This document shows positions 38,550-48,767 of a stretch of DNA of 64,000 nt, in pieces. The stretch spans positions 2,474,501 through 2,538,500 of the forward strand of contig NZ_CP012154.1 of assembly GCF_001187785.1 (NCBI RefSeq), given 5' to 3'. How positions within the stretch are numbered: the first letter of the stretch is position 1; each line of letters begins with the position of its first letter. The notes beneath the pieces are model-generated. The model was not told the origin of the DNA. It did not search any database and worked only from the letters and a program-made list of their open reading frames with translations. The translations under genes and the position numbers were made by a program. Source of the stretch: Wenzhouxiangella marina (GTDB taxonomy: Bacteria > Pseudomonadota > Gammaproteobacteria > Xanthomonadales > Wenzhouxiangellaceae).

Positions 38550-41500
38550 CTAGTTCCCCGAGTAGGAATAGGTTTCGAAGAAGACGCGAATATCGGACAC
38601 GCCTTCGCCATCACGTTCATCGGAATCCGGCAGCAATCGTCCGTCGATGAAGGTATCGAGCCCTTCATCCGGATCGGCCAGCAGGCCGCCCCCCGGGATG
38701 ATCAGGACCCATTCGCGGTTCCAGACCGATCGCCCGATGAGACGCGAGTCCGAGGTCACCTGAGCTGCGTCGAAGGGTTCCGTGAAGTGATAGGCACGGA
38801 ACTGCGAGTAGCGACGAACCTCGTTGAAGGCATCGGACAGGGAGTCCGCCAACGGGATCCAGTTGGCGCTGTCGAGATCCTGCGACCCGATCGGGAACGG
38901 CACGGGCAGCAGCTGGTCGATGACCTGCCATTCACGGATCCGGAAGTCGCCCGACGCCGGTGAACGAAGCACATCGGCGCCCACCGGGAACAGGTAGACC
39001 CGCGGTGTCTCGCTCAGCGGCAGACCAGCGTAGTCCCGGAACCAGGTGCCCACGGAGCGCACCTTGGTCGCGAACCGCGTCGGATCGTAGGTGCTGTCCC
39101 CCGGACCCAGCGGCCAGTGGAAGAAGTTCAGGCCGAAGCTGACCGTGGTCGGGAAACGGAACACCAGGCCCGGCAATGGACCCGCCGATTCCGGCTGCGG
39201 AGGTCGGGCGAAGCGCCTGAACTCCGGCAGGTTCCAGAGATTGTCGACCCTGGATTCCGACAGGATCCGACGCCACTGTTCATCGCCTTCATCCGTGTCC
39301 TCGATGCGGAAGAGCTCGCGTCGGAGAGAGAAGCGATTGGTCTCGACCTGCGGGTTGTTGAAGCCCAGCTGGCCCTTGAGCACGTCGAAGTTCTGACGCA
39401 TTCGGCCCATCGCATCGGCCAGGCCGTTGGAGCTCGGCACCGGCTCACCGTCGAGGATCTGGCCCAGGGAGCGCTCTCGGACGATGTCGGTCAGGAAGTT
39501 CTGACCCGCCTGCTGATCCGACCCGAGCAGATTGGTCTCGTAGTCGTAGGCCACCGCCGCCAGGAAGACATAGCGTGCCGCCATGTCGAAGGCCGCGCGA
39601 TACTTCTGCAGGGCATCGTTCCGGAAGATCCGGAAGGCCATGTCCTGATAGCGATATTCCTGCGTCGCGGCGGCGCCGGTCTTGCGGAACTGGATCAGCT
39701 GAGCCATCAGACGCTGGCCACGAGCCAGCTCTTCGAGGTAGCGACGATAGTGCTGCTCGATGGTCTCGATGCGTGAATACATCTCCATGCGCAGCAGCGG
39801 CTCGCGACGAAGCATCTCGTCGAACTGACCCTTGAGATTGAACACATCCAGACGCGAATCCAGGGTCTGCACTTCGAGTGCGGCCAGCTGGGAGACGTCG
39901 GCCTGTGCGGCAGCCACCCCATTGGCGGCGATCTCGAGCACCTCACCGATCCCGTCGGTGACCGCATTGGCCGCGATCCCGACTGCCTTGAGCGAACAGC
40001 GCCCGGCCGAGAACACGTCACCCCCGGCCGCCAGGCCCGCGATGGTGTTCTTCGGAATGCACTCCGAGCCCGCCTCGAGAAGACCACCGGCCAGGTTACC
40101 CGCCGCCTTGGTCAGCTTGGCGGTCTGGTTCAGGGTCTGGATGGCGATGTTCATGCCATTGAGGGTCCGGCGCTCGTTGTTGGCGATCGACAGCTGTTCC
40201 TCACGGACGGCGAAGGTCGCCGAGATCGTGTCGATCATGTCCTTGATGTCCTGACTCAGGTTCTGATACTCACGCAGCGCGCGCACCAGATCGAGGCGGG
40301 CGGAGAACATGTCGTGCAGGATGTTCTGCAAGGTGCCGGTGGCACGCCGCCGCCCGGTCCACTCGGGCGGTTTACCGAAGCTGAAGCCGAAGGCGGGCGA
40401 GTCGTAGGTCACGTACTCGACGTTGAGCACATCGTCGGCGCCGTCGGGCGTGTCACCCAGGGCGCAGCCACTGCTGAGCGGTGCCGACGGGCAGTCGATA
40501 TCCCAGAAGGCTGCTTCCTCCTGGAAGCCGAAGAAGTTCACCCCACCCTCCAGCGGTGAGTAGGTCGCCGTGAAGCGATCGAGGCGCACATCGCCCTCGA
40601 TGTCGAAGCCTTCCAGCAACTCGGCGTTCTGCCCCACCAGCTCCATCACGTCGACGTACATGTAGTGGTAGACATCCGGGCCGTTGTAACCGGTCGGGTA
40701 GATGCCACCGGGGCCGACATCGTCCGGATAGGGATAACCGAAGATCTCGATCAGGCGATTGTTGAAGTCGGTTTCCGTGGCTCGCGAGTTGACGAACTGC
40801 TCCTCCTCCGTGTCCTGATTGAAGCGCAGCATCCGGTTGATCTGGTTGGCGTAGTCCCAGGCCTTGACCGCGTTGTCCAGGGCCGTCTTGGCGCGCAGGT
40901 AGATCTGCTCGAAGTGGGTCTGGCCGGCGTTCGGTCCCGGACCCGGCTCGACGCGGGACGGATCGATGTCGAAGGGCACGACGTCGCGGGCCAGGCCGAG
41001 TGGGTTGAGGCCACGATCGGCACCATCGAGCTGGGCCTGGATGGCATCGAAGCTGGCCACGATCTCGTCGAGTTCATCGACCCGCGTACGATCCACCTTC
41101 TGGATGCCCAGATTGCCCGGATCCGTGTCTTCGTCCGGCAGGATGGCATTGGCCACGACCCAGTCGAAATAGGCCCCCTGCCCGGCCCGGCGGGCCCATT
41201 CGGACAGGCCCCAGGCACGCTCCTCGTCATCGTCCTTGTAACCCTGCCACTGGGCGTTGGGGTCCTCGACATAGAACTGGCGATAGGTCAGGTTGACGAT
41301 CTCGGCCCCGGTTCTCGCCTTGGCCGCCGCGACGGTGGCGAAACGCCGCTCGTCGAAGAAGTCGACCTGGATGGGCACACCCGCCACCGGCACGGCCTCG
41401 GCACGCGGCTCCCAGGTGAAGAAGGGATTGCGCAGCAGCTGGTAATGGGTCTTCAGGCCGGTCAGGTAATGGCCCCAGGCATCGCCGTGACCCTGCGGAT

Positions 41501-44500
41501 ACTGGATGCGCGCGTCGAACTCGTCGATCACCCCGTCGTTGTTGAAGTCGCTGATGCCGTAGTTCAGGGCATAGGCAACCTCGCCGTCGCCGGTGGTGAA
41601 ATTCCAGAACAGGCGGTTGTAGACCGGCGACGCGGAGGTCGTGGCCTGCGAGGTATCGCGGCCTCGAAGCAGGATCAGTTCCTCTTCGAGCACCGAGGCC
41701 AGCTGGTTCTGGAACGGGAAGATGGCCGGGGCCATGCTGGCGAACTCGCCGCTGGTCAACAGACCCACGGTCGGATCCTGGGCATCGGCGTAGGCCTCGT
41801 TGCCCAACAGGGCATAGAACTCGGAGATCCGGCTGGCGACGTTCAGGATCGCCGTGTTGGCCGGCCCGTAGTCCACCGGCGGCACGGCATTGACGGACAG
41901 ATCCAGAGCCCGCCGCATCACCGTCGTGTAGGCCTCGATCAGTCCGATCTGGTTGAGCACGGCAGGATTCGAGGTCAGCGGAATATCGCCTTCGTAACGC
42001 TCACCCAGCTGGGTCAGCATGCTGCTGAAGGTGTTGGTCGGCCCCGAATGGAAGTCCTGGACTCGCGCCTCGAAGGGATTGAGTCGTTCGATCACTCGCT
42101 TGACCCATCCCAGGGCCAGCTGGGCCCGCTGATCACGCGGCGTGCCGCCGGGCCCACCGGCCCAGAGGCTCCACTCGTTCTCGTTGTTGCAGGCCGACAG
42201 ACCGCGGTAGCGCGCCAGGTACCAGTTGTCCGACAGGGTCTGGATGTTGGCGCCTTCGACGACGATCTCGATCGCGCCCTGCGGGTCATCGACCGGGAAG
42301 CGCTGCCAGCCGTTGAGCTGACCCGTGTCCGGGTTGGGCAGCGGCTCGGGCGGCAGACCCGTCAGATCGGGCTGGAAGTACCACTCGAACTCCAGTTCGT
42401 CGGCTCGGCCACCGAAATCGCCCGAGTGCCTCAGGGTCACCTGCTCATCGAAGATGTTGTCCGGCGCGATGACGTTCAACTGCCCCTGATAGGAGCGGAA
42501 GATCTCCGCCGGCGCCGGCGGCAGGGGATCGACCAGGCAGTCCACGCGGATGATCTGGATGCTGACCGGGGCCGGACTGAGCGTCTGGTCGTTGTTGAAG
42601 GCCAGCGTGACCCAGCCGGTGCCGCGGGTGGCGCCCGCACTCAGGGCCGGCGTCACGCCGACGGCCTGGTAGGGCTCGAGAAATCCTTCCTCGTCCACGT
42701 CATTGGTCGGATCGTCATCGAAGTTGAACATGATGAACGGATCCTGGAAGGCCGCCAGCAGCTCGCCGCGGAAGGGATCACGCTCATCGGTACAGGTCCG
42801 CACGCCGGTCGACGGATTGGTCTGGCTGGCTTCACAGATCTTGCGGATGCCGTTCGGGTTGCGCGTCACCCGCAGCAAGGCCTCGATGGCCTCGGCCCAG
42901 CTGCACTCATCGTCCACGCTGGCACAGGTCTTGGTCATGTCCTCGGCGGCGTCGGGTGCGGAACCATCGAGCACCTTGAGCTGCTCGGCTTCGCGGAAGC
43001 TCATGATGTTGAGCAGGAGCATCGGCTCGCCGGCCAGGCTGTCATCGAACACGCCGGAGAAGATCAGGCGCTTGTTGATCGGGTCGTAGCGCAGACGCTC
43101 GCGAATCGAGACCGGCAGACTCAGCAGGCCATCCGAATCCCCGACCACGATCTGGTAGCCGGTCACCGGATCCAGCTGGGTGCCGAGGCCTTCCAGGGAA
43201 TCGAGAATGACGAAGCGCGGCGTCAGCGGATCGATCAGCTGCACGAGCGTGTCGTCCGGGCCCGCTCCACCCGGCGTCAGCGCCTCGGCTTCCCGGAATT
43301 CGTCGAAGACCACCTCGACGGCATCCTGCTGGAAGATATTCGGCAGGCCGCGCTTCTGTCTGAGCAGGGTTTCACCCGGGATCAGCTGCGGCGCTTCAGC
43401 CGGCCAGGTGAAGGTGTAGTCCACCTCGATCGGGTCCGTCGGCGATGCCGAACCGCCCTGATCGACCGGCAGGCGCGCCATCCAGGGAATGCACTGCCCT
43501 TCCAGCGCTTCCGGGAAGTCGTCATTGCTCGGATCGTAGACCATGCCCGGCTGCAACGGATACCAGAAGCGCATCGAGCCTTCACCGGCCGACTTGCTCC
43601 ACAGGCCGTTCTTGTAATCCTTGAAGAAGGGCGGCGGCGGCTGCGGATCGTTGGCGGCCTGACCGACGGCCAGGCTCTCCGAGCAGCCCGGAAGGATGGA
43701 CAGGGGGTAAGGCGGCTGCACCGCCGTGCCCGCCTCGCCACCGAACTGGAAGCCATCGAAGCCGGCGCCGGTCGCGGTGACGTAGAAGACACGATAGGCC
43801 CAGCGATCCAGGCCCTGGTTCCAGTACTTGATCAGAACATAGGGATCGGTCGCCGAGGTCAGGTCTCCCGGCAGATTGATCCCGAAATCGGCGCGCAGCG
43901 CGAACAGGGCGAGAATCCCCGATCCGGTGTTCGACGGTGCGAAGAAGGCATGCGTGGCGTTCGGGTTGTAACCCGGCAGGCTCGGCACCGGCTGCTGGTA
44001 GATGCGCAGTTCCGGATAGAGAATCGGGCTGAGCGGCTCCTGGCCGAGCACCTCGGCCCCGGTCTGGGAGGCCACGATGATGCGCTCCGGATCCAGCGGC
44101 CAGTCGGGCGCGTAGTTGATCGCTCGCTGCGGCCAGTAGATGCCCATCGCATTGCGGCGGTACCAGGCCACGGTCATGTCCTTGCCGGCATCGGCAAGGC
44201 GGTTCGGACGCACCTTGTTGACGGCGATGATGTGCCCGGTCCGGGCCTCTCGATCGTAGGAGGCTTCCGAGCCCACGCCATCGTAGAAAGCCGCTTCGTT
44301 CAGCACGTAGCCGGCTCGACCCGGCTGGTTGTGGAAGGCATCGATGATCGGCTCGCCGATGTCCCAGCGCACGTTCTGCGCATAGTCCGGCGACTGATTC
44401 GGTCGGAAGGTTCGGACCACCTCGATGGACAGCGGGAACTGGAAGGGATCGGTCGTCGTCCCCTCGACGTACATCAAGACGGTGAAGCCCGGCTCGCTGG

Positions 44501-47000
44501 CGGTCATCACACCGGCATTGACCACCGCCCCGCTGGACTGGGACTGGGGCGGGAAGTTGTTGACGTAGCGGAAGGCGCTGCCCGGCTCGTCGGTTTCCAC
44601 CGGCGCGCCGGCGATATGCACCTGGTAGCACTCCGAATCATCGGCCGCACTGCAGGCAACACCGGGCCAGGCGGTGCGCCCCACCGAGACGATGCGATTG
44701 CTGCTGCCCGGCGGGTCACCGGCGACCTTCCAGTGCACTTCGACCCCATCGATCGCATCCAGAGCGGTCAGCATGGCGGCATCGGCCCCCGTCGGGCGAG
44801 CCCAGAAGAACAGTCGCCCGATCGCATCGAGCACGAGCTCGCCGTCGATGTAGATGTCGGGAACGGCCGCCAGGTCCGAGGTGTCCGCGCTGGCGGGCGG
44901 CGGCACGATCTCCCCCACCAGCCAGGTCTGGACTTCGAACCAGACGCCCTGAAGATTGAGGTTGGCCACGAAGCCATTCCTGCCGGCCGAGGCGGTCAGG
45001 GTGGCTTCCTTGCCGAAGGTCAGGCTGTCGGAGAAATCACCACCGACGTAGAGATTGCTGAGCCCATCGGTACTCAGGGTCCGCATCTCGGCGTCGCCGG
45101 GGCCACCGGCCTTGCCGGGAACGCCGCCGCTGCCGTTGTAGCGATCACCACCGCTGACCCACTGGAAAGCCCCATTGGACAGGGCCGAACGTGCCACGAA
45201 GAGATCACGCTGTGCGGTTGCCTGGATCGTCCCGTCGGGATTGCCCGGCAGGAAGATCGCGGTGCCGGAGAAGTGGCCCGCGATGAACACCCCGTCGGCC
45301 GTGGCCACGAGATCCACCGCTTCGCCACCGGTGGCCGAGCGTCCCCAGATCCAGGTGCCGTCGCTTCCGGACAGACGCCCCGCGACGGCGCCGGGATTGA
45401 CGATATTGTCGGCGCTTCCCGCATCCGGGAGGACGACGTCCGCGCTGGCCTCGCCGGCCAGATAGGCATCACCCTCGGGGCCCACGGCGATCGAATTCAT
45501 CTTCAGATTGTCCGGCGCGCTGCGCAGCCAGGACCAGCTCGGACTGCCATCGGCCACATTGCCGACGCGGGCAACGAACTGACGCCTGGACGGCTCGAAG
45601 TCCTCGCTGTAGATGCGAAGCGCGCCCTCGAAGACTTCGACGTCATCGATGTAGAAGCCGTCCTCGCCCACTGCAGAACCTTCGCCCAGCACCCACTGGA
45701 ACTGCACGGAAGACTGGCCCACCAGGCCACTGAGATCGACCTCCACGGTGCGCATCTCCGGCCACCCGGGACTCGTGTTGCACCAGCCTTCACCACTGAC
45801 CGGGTTGGACTCGAGGCCGTTGCCCGCCCCGTTGTACCCCCCGGCCAGGAAGCTCGAGGCCGAGAAGCGGGTCCAGCTGGTACCGCCGTTGGTGCTGTAT
45901 TCGAGATAGGCCACGTCGTAACAGGACCCGGAAGGCAGGTCGAGGCGGAAGCGGTTCTGGAAGCTCAGACGAGGGTTCACCGAGGCGCTGAAATCGAACA
46001 CCTCGTCCAGGCGGAGTCGCTTGAGCGAAATTCCCGCGGTGTTCGGGACGTACATCGCCGAAACGCCGCGATTGTAGGGCGTGCTGATCAGCTGCCAATT
46101 GCCCTCCACCGCCGTGAAGTCCGCACCGCCCGGCGTGGTATCGGGCAGCGCAACGCCGCCGATGGTGATGGCGCCGCTGTGTTCGCCGATGACCAGTGCC
46201 CGACCATCGTCCGACACGTCCAGATCGAGAATCCGGGTGGCATTGCTGCCATTGGCATCGGCGTTGAAGGCCCAGCGCCAGCGACCATCGGAATCCATCG
46301 CGGCAAGAAAATGCTGATCCGGGTCGTTTCCGGAACTGCAGCCGCCGGCACCGATGGTCTGGTCGAAGGCCGGCTCGGAAAGACTGGCCGGCGTCAGGAG
46401 GCGCAGATTGCACTGGTAGTGTCCGGCGATGACGACCTGGGCCGGCGTTTGCGGGATCGTCGCCGGGTTGCCGGGGATGACGCCGATCCCGGTCACGAAA
46501 TCGGGCTTCGGACCGGTGGCCGATTTGGCCCAGACCCAGTCACCGTCGCTGTCGATCTTGGCGACGAAGATGTCTTCCGCCAGACCATTCGATGACAGTT
46601 CGAAGGGGCCGAAGTCCGCTTCACCGATGAAGGTCCCCGTGACGTACACGAAGCCGGCTTCATCGACCGCGATGCCCACCGCGCGGTCCGAGCGCGCGGA
46701 ACCCGCGCGCACCACCCACTGCAGATTGCCGGCCTGGTTGTAACGCGCCACGAAGGCGTCATCAGCGCCTCGGGCGGTAATGAAGGTCGAGCCTCCGAAG
46801 AGGGCTTCCCCGCTGAACCGTCCCGCGACATAGACGTTGCCGTTGGGGCCGACGGCCGAGGCTTCGACACGGTCGTTCAGGTCGCCGCCGGCCGCCGTCG
46901 GCCAGACGGCGCTTGCCGGCGCACTCGCGAGCAGCATGGCCAGGCCGATCAGGGTCGCGATGACCGCTGAGCCGGGCTTGATGGTCTGGTAGGTAGTCAT
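38550..47000 (-). CDS. Giant secreted protein with SBBP-type propeller, MAM-like insert and helical C-terminal region
   Basis: I chose the ATG at 47000: GAGG overlaps the previous stop and lies six bases before it, and it starts a good signal peptide (about 30 residues, ending ASAPASA). A GTG at 47012 and an ATG at 47006 are also possible. The 2,816-residue product starts with a seven-bladed propeller of SBBP type (DIFVAKIDSDGDWVWA), whose blade 4 is split by a MAM-like domain. After about residue 700 come beta-rich parts I do not recognise, an EF-hand-like loop DFNNDGVIDEFD (about 1816-1828), and from about 2,200 a long helical region (IETIEQHYRRYLEELARGQR, RNDALQKYRAAFDMAARYVF) followed by a beta part with TPRVYLFPVGADVLRSP. 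The end, VFFETYSYSGN, lacks the IFxxRF tail. Function unknown. Confidence 0.83.
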   Translation of the reverse strand: MTTYQTIKPGSAVIATLIGLAMLLASAPASAVWPTAAGGDLNDRVEASAVGPNGNVYVAGRFSGEALFGGSTFITARGADDAFVARYNQAGNLQWVVRAGSARSDRAVGIAVDEAGFVYVTGTFIGEADFGPFELSSNGLAEDIFVAKIDSDGDWVWAKSATGPKPDFVTGIGVIPGNPATIPQTPAQVVIAGHYQCNLRLLTPASLSEPAFDQTIGAGGCSSGNDPDQHFLAAMDSDGRWRWAFNADANGSNATRILDLDVSDDGRALVIGEHSGAITIGGVALPDTTPGGADFTAVEGNWQLISTPYNRGVSAMYVPNTAGISLKRLRLDEVFDFSASVNPRLSFQNRFRLDLPSGSCYDVAYLEYSTNGGTSWTRFSASSFLAGGYNGAGNGLESNPVSGEGWCNTSPGWPEMRTVEVDLSGLVGQSSVQFQWVLGEGSAVGEDGFYIDDVEVFEGALRIYSEDFEPSRRQFVARVGNVADGSPSWSWLRSAPDNLKMNSIAVGPEGDAYLAGEASADVVLPDAGSADNIVNPGAVAGRLSGSDGTWIWGRSATGGEAVDLVATADGVFIAGHFSGTAIFLPGNPDGTIQATAQRDLFVARSALSNGAFQWVSGGDRYNGSGGVPGKAGGPGDAEMRTLSTDGLSNLYVGGDFSDSLTFGKEATLTASAGRNGFVANLNLQGVWFEVQTWLVGEIVPPPASADTSDLAAVPDIYIDGELVLDAIGRLFFWARPTGADAAMLTALDAIDGVEVHWKVAGDPPGSSNRIVSVGRTAWPGVACSAADDSECYQVHIAGAPVETDEPGSAFRYVNNFPPQSQSSGAVVNAGVMTASEPGFTVLMYVEGTTTDPFQFPLSIEVVRTFRPNQSPDYAQNVRWDIGEPIIDAFHNQPGRAGYVLNEAAFYDGVGSEASYDREARTGHIIAVNKVRPNRLADAGKDMTVAWYRRNAMGIYWPQRAINYAPDWPLDPERIIVASQTGAEVLGQEPLSPILYPELRIYQQPVPSLPGYNPNATHAFFAPSNTGSGILALFALRADFGINLPGDLTSATDPYVLIKYWNQGLDRWAYRVFYVTATGAGFDGFQFGGEAGTAVQPPYPLSILPGCSESLAVGQAANDPQPPPPFFKDYKNGLWSKSAGEGSMRFWYPLQPGMVYDPSNDDFPEALEGQCIPWMARLPVDQGGSASPTDPIEVDYTFTWPAEAPQLIPGETLLRQKRGLPNIFQQDAVEVVFDEFREAEALTPGGAGPDDTLVQLIDPLTPRFVILDSLEGLGTQLDPVTGYQIVVGDSDGLLSLPVSIRERLRYDPINKRLIFSGVFDDSLAGEPMLLLNIMSFREAEQLKVLDGSAPDAAEDMTKTCASVDDECSWAEAIEALLRVTRNPNGIRKICEASQTNPSTGVRTCTDERDPFRGELLAAFQDPFIMFNFDDDPTNDVDEEGFLEPYQAVGVTPALSAGATRGTGWVTLAFNNDQTLSPAPVSIQIIRVDCLVDPLPPAPAEIFRSYQGQLNVIAPDNIFDEQVTLRHSGDFGGRADELEFEWYFQPDLTGLPPEPLPNPDTGQLNGWQRFPVDDPQGAIEIVVEGANIQTLSDNWYLARYRGLSACNNENEWSLWAGGPGGTPRDQRAQLALGWVKRVIERLNPFEARVQDFHSGPTNTFSSMLTQLGERYEGDIPLTSNPAVLNQIGLIEAYTTVMRRALDLSVNAVPPVDYGPANTAILNVASRISEFYALLGNEAYADAQDPTVGLLTSGEFASMAPAIFPFQNQLASVLEEELILLRGRDTSQATTSASPVYNRLFWNFTTGDGEVAYALNYGISDFNNDGVIDEFDARIQYPQGHGDAWGHYLTGLKTHYQLLRNPFFTWEPRAEAVPVAGVPIQVDFFDERRFATVAAAKARTGAEIVNLTYRQFYVEDPNAQWQGYKDDDEERAWGLSEWARRAGQGAYFDWVVANAILPDEDTDPGNLGIQKVDRTRVDELDEIVASFDAIQAQLDGADRGLNPLGLARDVVPFDIDPSRVEPGPGPNAGQTHFEQIYLRAKTALDNAVKAWDYANQINRMLRFNQDTEEEQFVNSRATETDFNNRLIEIFGYPYPDDVGPGGIYPTGYNGPDVYHYMYVDVMELVGQNAELLEGFDIEGDVRLDRFTATYSPLEGGVNFFGFQEEAAFWDIDCPSAPLSSGCALGDTPDGADDVLNVEYVTYDSPAFGFSFGKPPEWTGRRRATGTLQNILHDMFSARLDLVRALREYQNLSQDIKDMIDTISATFAVREEQLSIANNERRTLNGMNIAIQTLNQTAKLTKAAGNLAGGLLEAGSECIPKNTIAGLAAGGDVFSAGRCSLKAVGIAANAVTDGIGEVLEIAANGVAAAQADVSQLAALEVQTLDSRLDVFNLKGQFDEMLRREPLLRMEMYSRIETIEQHYRRYLEELARGQRLMAQLIQFRKTGAAATQEYRYQDMAFRIFRNDALQKYRAAFDMAARYVFLAAVAYDYETNLLGSDQQAGQNFLTDIVRERSLGQILDGEPVPSSNGLADAMGRMRQNFDVLKGQLGFNNPQVETNRFSLRRELFRIEDTDEGDEQWRRILSESRVDNLWNLPEFRRFARPPQPESAGPLPGLVFRFPTTVSFGLNFFHWPLGPGDSTYDPTRFATKVRSVGTWFRDYAGLPLSETPRVYLFPVGADVLRSPASGDFRIREWQVIDQLLPVPFPIGSQDLDSANWIPLADSLSDAFNEVRRYSQFRAYHFTEPFDAAQVTSDSRLIGRSVWNREWVLIIPGGGLLADPDEGLDTFIDGRLLPDSDERDGEGVSDIRVFFETYSYSGN
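45590..46122 (-). other. MAM-like domain interrupting blade 4 of the SBBP propeller
   Basis: About 178 residues from GNWQLIS to YSEDFEP. It holds VPNTAGISLKRL, CYDVAYLEYSTNGGTSW, NTSPGWPEMRTVEVDLSG and YIDDVEVFEG, like the jelly-roll module of MAM and immune-inhibitor-A-type proteins. The flanks GGADFTA and RRQFVARVG join to make a normal blade strand (compare EDIFVAKI in blade 2), so the domain is inserted in the blade. Confidence 0.7.
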
Positions 47001-47008
47001 GGCCATCC

Positions 47009-48763
47009 TCACTGGTTCAGCAGGGGTACGGTGGAAACACGGCGCATCCGGAAGGTGCCGGAGACGAAGACCGTCGATCGGTGCAGACCGGAGATCGACT
47101 CGCTGTAGGCGCCTGCCAGTTCCTCATCCCCGTACTCCGGCGGGTTGAGCTGCTCCGGATCGTTCAGGGAAAAGAAGAATTCGAATTCCCGCGTGACCTC
47201 GAAGGCTTCCTCACGGAAATTGAGGAACTGGGGATCGAGGTTGTCGTGGTCCGGGTGATAGCGGTGCAGGAACGGGTTGGTCGGGAACTCCGGATCGAGC
47301 ACGATCGAGCCGGTCAGCAGTCCGTTGGCCCCGAAGGCACCGGCCAGCTCGAGCTCGGGTCCCTCGAAGTCGAAGCCGGCCGTGCTGACCCGCAGCCCGA
47401 CCGGTTCCCCACCGCGAAGCACCGCCCCCGAGAAATTGGGAATCAGTTCCTCACGCGTGACCAGCACATTCCGTCCGGGCGTCTCCGTGATGAAGAAGCC
47501 CGGATTGTCAGGATCCGGGATCTCGGTCCCGTCCTGCCACATCTGGATCACTTCCTTGAGCATCCGTGTCGTTCCCGAGGCATCGACATGCATCAGCACG
47601 CGAAGATTGAATTCGCGCCCCACGGGCGTCGGCATCACCCCGCCCTGCTGGGCCTGGCTGACGGCATCGATGGAAATCACCCCCAACCACAGGCCCGCGT
47701 AACGAGGATCGGCGTTGCGCAGCTGCCCATCCTCGGAGCGACGCACGGTGGCGGTCGCCGTCTGCACGATGGGTTGAGAGACGGCTGCCGAGACTTCCAG
47801 CAATCGGCGGGCCCCGAAGCCATTGGTGATCTCGATGATGTGCGATGCATCGTTGGCCAGCAGATCGGCTCGACGCACCCCGAGGCGCAGGGTGATTGCC
47901 TCATCCACCGGCAAGGCCACCGTGTATTCCCTTGGCAGCACCGGCCAGAAAATGCTGCCGGTGGCATCGTCGACCTGCCGGACGGCCAGCGGCACCGGCA
48001 CGTCGGAATCGAGCTGTCGAAGCGTGATCTGATTGCCCAGACCGCTGGCATTGCGAAGGGTGAAACCGTCCCGGGCCAGGGTGCCACCGAAGTCGAGGCG
48101 CCCGTCGAATTCCAGCTCCACTTCCAGCGGGCCCTGATAGGTGGACCGCCCACGGGTAAAGACCCAGTAGGCCTCCCCGCTCTGGATGCGCTCGGAAAAC
48201 GGCTGGGCGATCTCGACCCACTCCCCGTTCTCGCTCAGGCGGAAGATGCTCTGGTCGGCGTGGGCCTCGGAACCCGCGAACCAGTTGGCAAAGGTCGGCG
48301 GATTGTCCGGGTCCACGGGGAAACCGGTGAACTGGAAATCATCGCTGCGCCAGCGCATGCGGCGAACCAGCGGCCGCCCCTCGATACGGAGTTCGACCGG
48401 CTGGCTGCCCAGCAGACGAACCAGGTAGGGCTGATTGGCGCTGATCGTGTAGAGATTGGTCAGGACGCTTTCGGGGCGCTCGGGCGGAAAGTAGCCATAC
48501 CAGCCATCGATCGTCAGCAGTTCCTCGTCCGGATCCTGGATGAAGGCGACCGGTTGATCGTCGGGCAGCCAGCGCCAGACGCTGGCCACGGGAATGCCGG
48601 CGAAGACCTGTTCGATGGAGTCGACCTCGGGCTGGACTTCGACGTAGATGGCATTCCAGCCCGGCTGAAGCTGGATGACCTGCTCGTAGGTCGAGGCCTT
48701 TGCGCCGAACATGAACAGCGCGCAGACCGTGAACAGAACGTATCGGATCGGGTTCGTCTTCAT
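47009..48763 (-). CDS. Secreted protein of unknown function, operon member
   Basis: A 584-residue protein; the start at 48763 has GGAGAA nine bases upstream and a signal peptide (YVLFTVCALFMFGAKA). It opens with IQLQPGWNAIYVEVQP, a pattern seen at the start of proteins that end in short beta domains, and shows further beta-rich stretches (AYWVFTRGRSTYQGPLEVEL, GIPVASVWRW, FRMRRVSTV). There are no cysteines in the mature part, and no C-terminal IFxxRF tail. I do not recognise a family. Its place between the PpiC lipoprotein (4 bases upstream) and the 2,816-residue protein suggests that it belongs to the same complex or its assembly path. Confidence 0.75.
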   Translation of the reverse strand: MKTNPIRYVLFTVCALFMFGAKASTYEQVIQLQPGWNAIYVEVQPEVDSIEQVFAGIPVASVWRWLPDDQPVAFIQDPDEELLTIDGWYGYFPPERPESVLTNLYTISANQPYLVRLLGSQPVELRIEGRPLVRRMRWRSDDFQFTGFPVDPDNPPTFANWFAGSEAHADQSIFRLSENGEWVEIAQPFSERIQSGEAYWVFTRGRSTYQGPLEVELEFDGRLDFGGTLARDGFTLRNASGLGNQITLRQLDSDVPVPLAVRQVDDATGSIFWPVLPREYTVALPVDEAITLRLGVRRADLLANDASHIIEITNGFGARRLLEVSAAVSQPIVQTATATVRRSEDGQLRNADPRYAGLWLGVISIDAVSQAQQGGVMPTPVGREFNLRVLMHVDASGTTRMLKEVIQMWQDGTEIPDPDNPGFFITETPGRNVLVTREELIPNFSGAVLRGGEPVGLRVSTAGFDFEGPELELAGAFGANGLLTGSIVLDPEFPTNPFLHRYHPDHDNLDPQFLNFREEAFEVTREFEFFFSLNDPEQLNPPEYGDEELAGAYSESISGLHRSTVFVSGTFRMRRVSTVPLLNQ

Positions 48764-48767
48764 TGAA

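Noticed and set aside
38550-47000. Insecticidal Tc toxin subunit
   Set aside because: Only a vague resemblance in the helical C-terminal region; there is no TcB/TcC (RHS) gene and the N-terminal half is a propeller protein. Kept only as a low-certainty finding.
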